Below are positions 23,540-28,614 of a DNA stretch of 28,614 bases, piece after piece (the first letter of the stretch is position 1; every line of letters starts with the position of its first letter). Source of the stretch: an uncultured bacterium (GTDB lineage Bacteria; Patescibacteriota; Gracilibacteria; Absconditabacterales; Absconditicoccaceae); assembly GCA_937906635.1 (NCBI GenBank), contig CALCYP010000103.1, positions 1-28,614 of the forward strand. Direction: 5' to 3'. A program made the position numbers and the translations under genes. Below the pieces are notes generated by a model. It made no database searches and was not told where the DNA came from. It saw only the letters and a program-made list of their open reading frames with translations.

Positions 23540-23766
23540 TTTATGCTTGAAATGATGATTTTTTGTGAAAATGTCAAATCTAAATGTGTTGGTGATTGTG
23601 TATACATAGGTCATACCTACAATTTTCTGTGTGTTATGAAATGTGAAAATATACTTGAAATTGGTAAAATAAATATTATATTAATAGATGTAAGGATGTG
23701 ATATTCCTTATATCAAAGTTAGTAAGTTTAAATACCACAATCGAACGAACTAACGCTACGTAGGGT

Positions 23767-23794
23767 GAAAAATAACTGGAAACAGTTATTTTTC
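23767..23794. terminator. Perfect 12-bp hairpin with GAAA tetraloop, terminator after the giant gene
   Basis: GAAAAATAACTG and CAGTTATTTTTC flank a GAAA (GNRA) loop without mismatch. The 3' arm itself supplies the T-run, and the element is symmetrical enough to act in either direction. It lies about 230 nt after the TAG of the giant gene and is the only strong terminator candidate for the operon. Confidence 0.75.
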
Positions 23795-23948
23795 TTAAAT
23801 AAAAAAAGGCTTAATGGACATTTTAGGTCGCTAAAATTGAGAAAAAGTATAGATAAGAATTGATTTTACTCACTAAATTTTTTGATAACATATTATATAT
23901 AATATTGATAAAATAGCTATATTTTATAATATAAAATTTTGAAAAGTG

Positions 23949-23979
23949 TTGATAATTTGTTTGTATTATTGCTTATAAT
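23949..23979 (+). promoter_or_regulatory. Candidate promoter for the adhesin gene
   Basis: TTGATA (23949-23954) and a consensus TATAAT (23974-23979) are separated by 19 nt, slightly longer than ideal. They lie 61 nt upstream of the ATG at 24040. A second TATAAT occurs near 24002-24007. AT-richness makes chance matches likely. Confidence 0.35.
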
Positions 23980-24039
23980 TTGTGTTGATTTCTGTTTGTG
24001 ATTATAATTAGATGAGAATTTAAAAACTTATTATTACAA

Positions 24040-27000
24040 ATGGAAAAAAAGATTCTTTGATGGATAATGTTAATAGTGTTTATGTTTAATAATACATTTT
24101 CATCATTTTCGTATGCTTTTGAAAATAATGCCGAATTTTTGTTTGTAAATGAAGAAACTATTGGCGGTGAAGAACCTGGTAGTGAAGAAACTATTTCTGA
24201 TGAATGAACAGATTCTGGTGATGAAGAATGAGATGAACAGAATATTGCGGAAGATTTGGGAATTACAGAAGATTTGGGGCTTGTGGAAGATTTGGAGAAT
24301 ACTGAACATGATGAAATTGATTGAAATTCTGGTGATATGCCAGATGAGATTTTTGATAATGAGTGAAATAGTGAGCTTACTTGAGAAGTAAATAATTTAA
24401 TGGATAACGAAACAAGTATAGATACAGGAAATGAGACAAATTCGCAGTTGAGTTGAAATGAGGAGATATTAACTTGAGATATTCTAGAATTGAGTTGAGA
24501 TGATAATGTTTTGACTTGAGGTGGTGAAAATTTTCATTGAAACGGGGAAAATTTGGTTTGAGGTAAAGATAATTTAAGTTGAAATGAGGAATTTTTGGCT
24601 TGAAATATTGAAGATTTAAGTTGAGTTGTTGAAGAATTGATTTGAGATACTGAGATAGGAGAATATTTAGATAATATTGAACATATTCGAGATAATTTAA
24701 ATAAAGAAATAATTTCATGACAAGATATGTATAATGATGTAATCGTAAGCGTGGAAGCACCAGTAAATTCATTCCCAGCAGCGACTGAACTTAGAATTAC
24801 TGCAATCACATGAAATGCACAGGTACAGGAAATTAAAGATCAACTAGTAGAGGATACGGATGTTACAGAAGATTCAGAAATAGTATCGTTTGATATTTCA
24901 TTTATCTACACGTTATCAAATGGAGAAGAAATTGAATTACAACCATATACATGACAGACAGTAAAAGTATCATTTAATTATACGTATAATGATAATTTAA
25001 TACAAGCAGATATTGATGATAATAAAGAATTAAAAGTATACCACTTAGAAGAAGTAAAAGATGAAAAAGGAAATAAGACAGATGAAATAGAAGTAAAAGA
25101 AGTAGAAATAAATCAGAAAGCTACAAGCGATGGTGAATTAGTAGTGGATGCTGAAAAGTTTAGTGTATATTCTGTAGCTTCAGTGGATACGCCGGTATTA
25201 AGGGAAATGGCTAAATCTGTAAGTTATACACCAGAAAGCTGTTTTACAATACAATTAACAGATGATTGATTATGAATTAATATTACAGATTATACTGTAA
25301 ATACAAGTAATGGATGTACAACAGATGTCGTAATACCACCATATATGACATATAATGGCGTAGAGTATCCAATATTATGGTTATCATATTATACAGATTA
25401 TAATCCAGCACAAACTCAATATAGCCATCAAGGTGCGTTTTATAATAAATGATTAACTTCGGTGGTTTTACCTAATACTTTACAGATAATATGAAGATAT
25501 ACATTTCGTGAGAATAGTTTAACATCAGTTGATATACCAGATTCTGTTATACAAATAGATCCAGGAGCTTTTAATAAAAATAATTTTGATTGTGAAGATG
25601 CTATTATCTATGGTAGGACAAATTGATGAATAGATACAACTAAAATTGTTAGTTTTTGAGGTCAAAACTGTGCGGTTGTAATTCCTGAATGAGTTACAAC
25701 TATTACAGATAGGGCATTTTATGCATCTTATACTACTTCACTCATTTTACCAAGTACAATAGAAACTATTGGTGCTTTAGCATTTTATTATAATACTATA
25801 AGTTCAGTTACAATTCCTCAGTGAGTATCGACATTATATGTTGGTGCTTCAGCTTTCAGGAATGGTACTGCTACTACTACTGTTAGTTGTACTAAAGAAA
25901 ACAGTTCAACACAGGTTTTACCTATGGATGGATCATCAACATCATATAATTATTGAACGTACTTATCGTGTGTGTCTACTCCATCTTGATATTCTGTTAT
26001 GTTTGAGTCTAATGGATGAACATCTGTAAGTACACAAGTTTTGAATAGTAATTCAAGTAACGTAACCATTCCTACAACTCCTACAAAAACATGATATGAT
26101 TTTAATTATTGGTATTATTATAATAGTAGTAATGTACAAACAACATTTACTACACAAAATACTTTTTCAAACTTATTCTGAAGTGGTGTTAGAATTTGAT
26201 ATATGTATGCACAATGGACGCCTATCACATACAAAATTAGATATAATACGAATGGATGAACATGAACTATGAATGATGTGAATGCCGTTTATAATGTAAG
26301 TTATAGAGTATCTGATAGTGAATTTTTTAGAGACAGATATATATTTGTATCATGGAATACAGAGATAGATTGAAGTGGTACATGATACGATGTTTGAGAT
26401 AGCTTAATAAATCTAACTACAACTTCAGGTGATGTTATAAATTTATATGCACAATGGGAATTAGCTAATAGAGTAACTTTTGAAGGTAACTGATGAACTA
26501 TATCAGTATCATACATCGATGTTGCTTCATGACAGACAGTAGAAGTACCAACTAATCCTACTTGGTCGCAACATAGATTTATTGGATGGTATCTAACTGG
26601 AGCGACTACAGCCTTTAATTTTTCTACTCCTATTACAGAAGATATTACATTATATGCACATTGGGAAGAGTTAGATGCATATACTGTTACATTTAATTCT
26701 AGTGGATGAAGTAGTGTAGATCCTCAAGAAGTAGAATATGGAGAAAAAGCAACGAAGCCTACAGATCCTACCAAGACAAATCAGATTTTTATGTACTGGA
26801 CTACTGATAGTGCCTGAAATAATGAGTATGATTTCGATACTCCAGTGACTGATGATTTAGAGCTATATGCTAAGTGGTGAGATGTCTGTACAGTGACTTT
26901 CCAGAACGGTTATTGTTATAGAAGTAGAAACAGCTCTGTAGCATGTACTTTTTCTCTTAGTACAAGTAGTGTAGATGTGGCATGTGGAACACCAGTAAGA

Positions 27001-28614
27001 AGACCTGAAGATCCAAGTTCTGTTACTATTTCAAACTATACATATTATTTCTCTAAATGGAGTACATCACAAAATCCTTGATATACAGATACATCAAATA
27101 ATTATAATTTTGGTAATAGTGTAACTTCAAATCTTGTACTTTATACAATCTGATATAATAGTTATTTAACTGTAACATTTAGTGCAAATGGGGGTACTTT
27201 AAATTGACCTTCTAGTGTGCAAGTATGATATTATAGTTGACAACAAAATAAAGCTTATTGATATGTAAGAGAACCAGATGATCCTACTAGAATATGATAT
27301 ATTTTTAATTATTGGAGTTATAATAATTCTCAATTTGATTTTAATACAACACAAGTTACTTGAAATATAACACTTACAGCACAATGGACACCAATCACTT
27401 ATAAAATCAGATACAATGCAAATGGATGAGTAGGAAATATGGCTGATACGGATATGACATATGATACAGCTAGTAATCTTAGAGTAAATAGTTTTGAAAA
27501 GAGTAATGCTTCATTTAGCTGATGGAATACAAAAATTGATGAAAGTGGAACATGATATTCAAACAGTCAGTCAGTAAATAATCTGACTACTACTTCATGA
27601 ACTATCATAAATCTATATGCTATATGGAATTGTAATACAGATTATCATGATGAAAATGGAGTATGTGTGTCTGATACACAGACAGTACAATGTACAGAAT
27701 CATGAGCTCCTAGTAATGCACATTATATTACTTGAGATGTAAATATTACATGGAATTGAAGTAGTTGGACAACAGCTTCAAACTGTAGCTGGGCATGTGA
27801 TGATAATTATCATCAAGATTGAAACTCTTGTGTAGCTGATATTCAAAATTGTGAATTTAATGGTCAGACTATAAATAATTGAGATAGTTTAACAGTATAT
27901 TCTACATCATCAACTACATGTCCTACAGAGTGTACAGTGTGAACTGTGACTTGTACAAATGGTATATTATGATGAGATACAGGTTATACAAATCTATCAT
28001 GTACTCCAACAGCTGTAACATGTGATGCTAGTTATACATTATCATCAGCTGGAGCAAATGGAACATATAGCTCATGTATTCCATATAATGCAAGTAATAA
28101 TACATGTACAGCATGAACTACTGTATATAAATTAGATAGCTGTGATAGTGGTTATCATACAGAAGATAATGAGACATGTATAAGTAATACAAGGACACAG
28201 AATTGTCCTGCATTTAGTATAGCAAATGCAACGGCTACAGTATCTACATTTACACAGACATGGAATGGAAGTGCTTGGACACCTGCAAGTTTATCATGGA
28301 CAAATAACGGAAGTGAATGTGGATTCACTTGTGATACAAATTATACATGGAATTCAATAACTTCGACATGTGAAGCAGATACGCAACAAGTATCATGTGA
28401 TGCAAGTGGAACACCAGCACATGCTACAGCAGATAGTTATAATGTAACAGTGATATGGGAAGGAAGTAATTGGAGTAGTCCAGAAGCATGTACATGGAGC
28501 TGTGATTCACATTATCATACATGAGCAAATAATGATACATGTGAAATCGATACTTTCCAAATAACATTTGTAGATGGAAATGGAAATACAATCCAAACAT
28601 GAATGGTAGCATAT
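24040..28614 (+). CDS. Giant secreted adhesin-like protein, partial: acidic stalk, BspA-like LRRs, InlB B-repeats, Cys-rich repeats
   Basis: The frame is open under code 25 from the ATG at 24040 to the window edge (1525 codons, no stop), so the C-terminus is missing. The order is: signal peptide (about 1-27); an Asp/Glu/Asn-rich stalk to about residue 225 with short iterations such as LSGNEEFLAGNIEDLSG; a beta domain with VSVEAPVNSFPAATELRI; BspA-type leucine-rich repeats (about 400-620, LTSVVLPNTLQIIG, LTSVDIPDSVIQI, SSVTIPQGV); seven InlB B-repeat (Listeria-Bacteroides repeat) units (about 649-1197, recurring FNSSGG/YNANGG, GYxFxYW, LYAQW); then Cys-rich repeats (about 1199-1500) with CDSGYHTEDNETC and WNGSAWTPAS patterns; a further InlB-like unit begins at the edge. 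InlB and BspA modules are typical of surface proteins that bind other cells or matrix, so attachment to a host or prey cell is likely but inferred. It is a separate transcription unit from the operon. No catalytic site was seen. Confidence 0.9.

Larger units (their letters stand above)
23540..24039. other. Intergenic region between the giant gene and the adhesin gene
   Basis: 500 bp. It contains a possible 59-codon frame (23543-23722, one internal TGA) starting 4 nt after the giant's stop and encoding a Cys-containing peptide with no recognised family, which I do not call a gene. A strong hairpin (23767-23794) follows. The rest is highly AT-rich, with several TTGATA and TATAAT words that probably form the promoter region of the next gene. 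Confidence 0.5.

Noticed and set aside
23543..23722. 59-codon frame just after the giant gene (one TGA)
   Set aside because: Short, no recognised family, no clear signal or initiation site, composition like surrounding AT-rich DNA. It could be real but is not supported.
24377..24772. 131-aa Leu/Tyr-rich frame on the minus strand
   Set aside because: Antisense shadow of the acidic stalk of the adhesin; its periodic composition simply mirrors the sense repeats.

Overview
The window comes from a bacterium that reads UGA as glycine (genetic code 25), so it is most likely a Gracilibacteria (BD1-5) or Absconditabacteria (SR1) member of the CPR/Patescibacteria. Under the standard code almost every gene here looks shattered by TGA. 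With TGA read as Gly, six long, closely packed + strand frames appear that end only at TAA or TAG. TGA falls at invariant glycines, for example the HVGH signature of leucyl-tRNA synthetase and the GPG of a GxxExxY domain, while TGG is used separately for Trp. The DNA is AT-rich and intergenic regions are short. I cannot tell Gracilibacteria from Absconditabacteria from this window alone.

Layout: (1) 143-3217, leuS, a leucyl-tRNA synthetase of 1024 aa. It carries an unusual in-frame insertion of a GxxExxY/PD-(D/E)xK-like domain inside its CP1 editing domain, bounded by GAGAAT-rich direct repeats. A terminator hairpin follows. (2) 3218-3620, AT-rich intergenic DNA with a candidate promoter. (3) 3621-23539, an apparent four-gene operon for secreted surface proteins: a dockerin-like protein, a secreted cohesin-like protein, a membrane-anchored cohesin-like protein, and a 5464-aa giant with an N-terminal cohesin-like region, dozens of Ig/FN3/cadherin-like modules and C-terminal SLH-like repeats. 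(4) 23540-24039, intergenic DNA with a strong hairpin and a candidate promoter. (5) 24040 to the window end, the first 1525 codons of another secreted giant: an acidic stalk, BspA-type leucine-rich repeats, seven InlB-type B-repeats and a Cys-rich repeat region.

The four-gene operon reads as a possible cellulosome-like or S-layer-linked surface assembly. One partner carries the dockerin, and three carry cohesin-like modules with different fates: secreted, membrane-anchored, and wall/S-layer-anchored. With the adhesin-like protein downstream, this suits the host-attached or predatory lifestyle known for these lineages, but that role is inference. The giant gene also holds two copies of a 1063-bp stretch, identical by eye and 4230 bp apart, which indicates recent recombination or gene conversion (or an assembly artefact to exclude).
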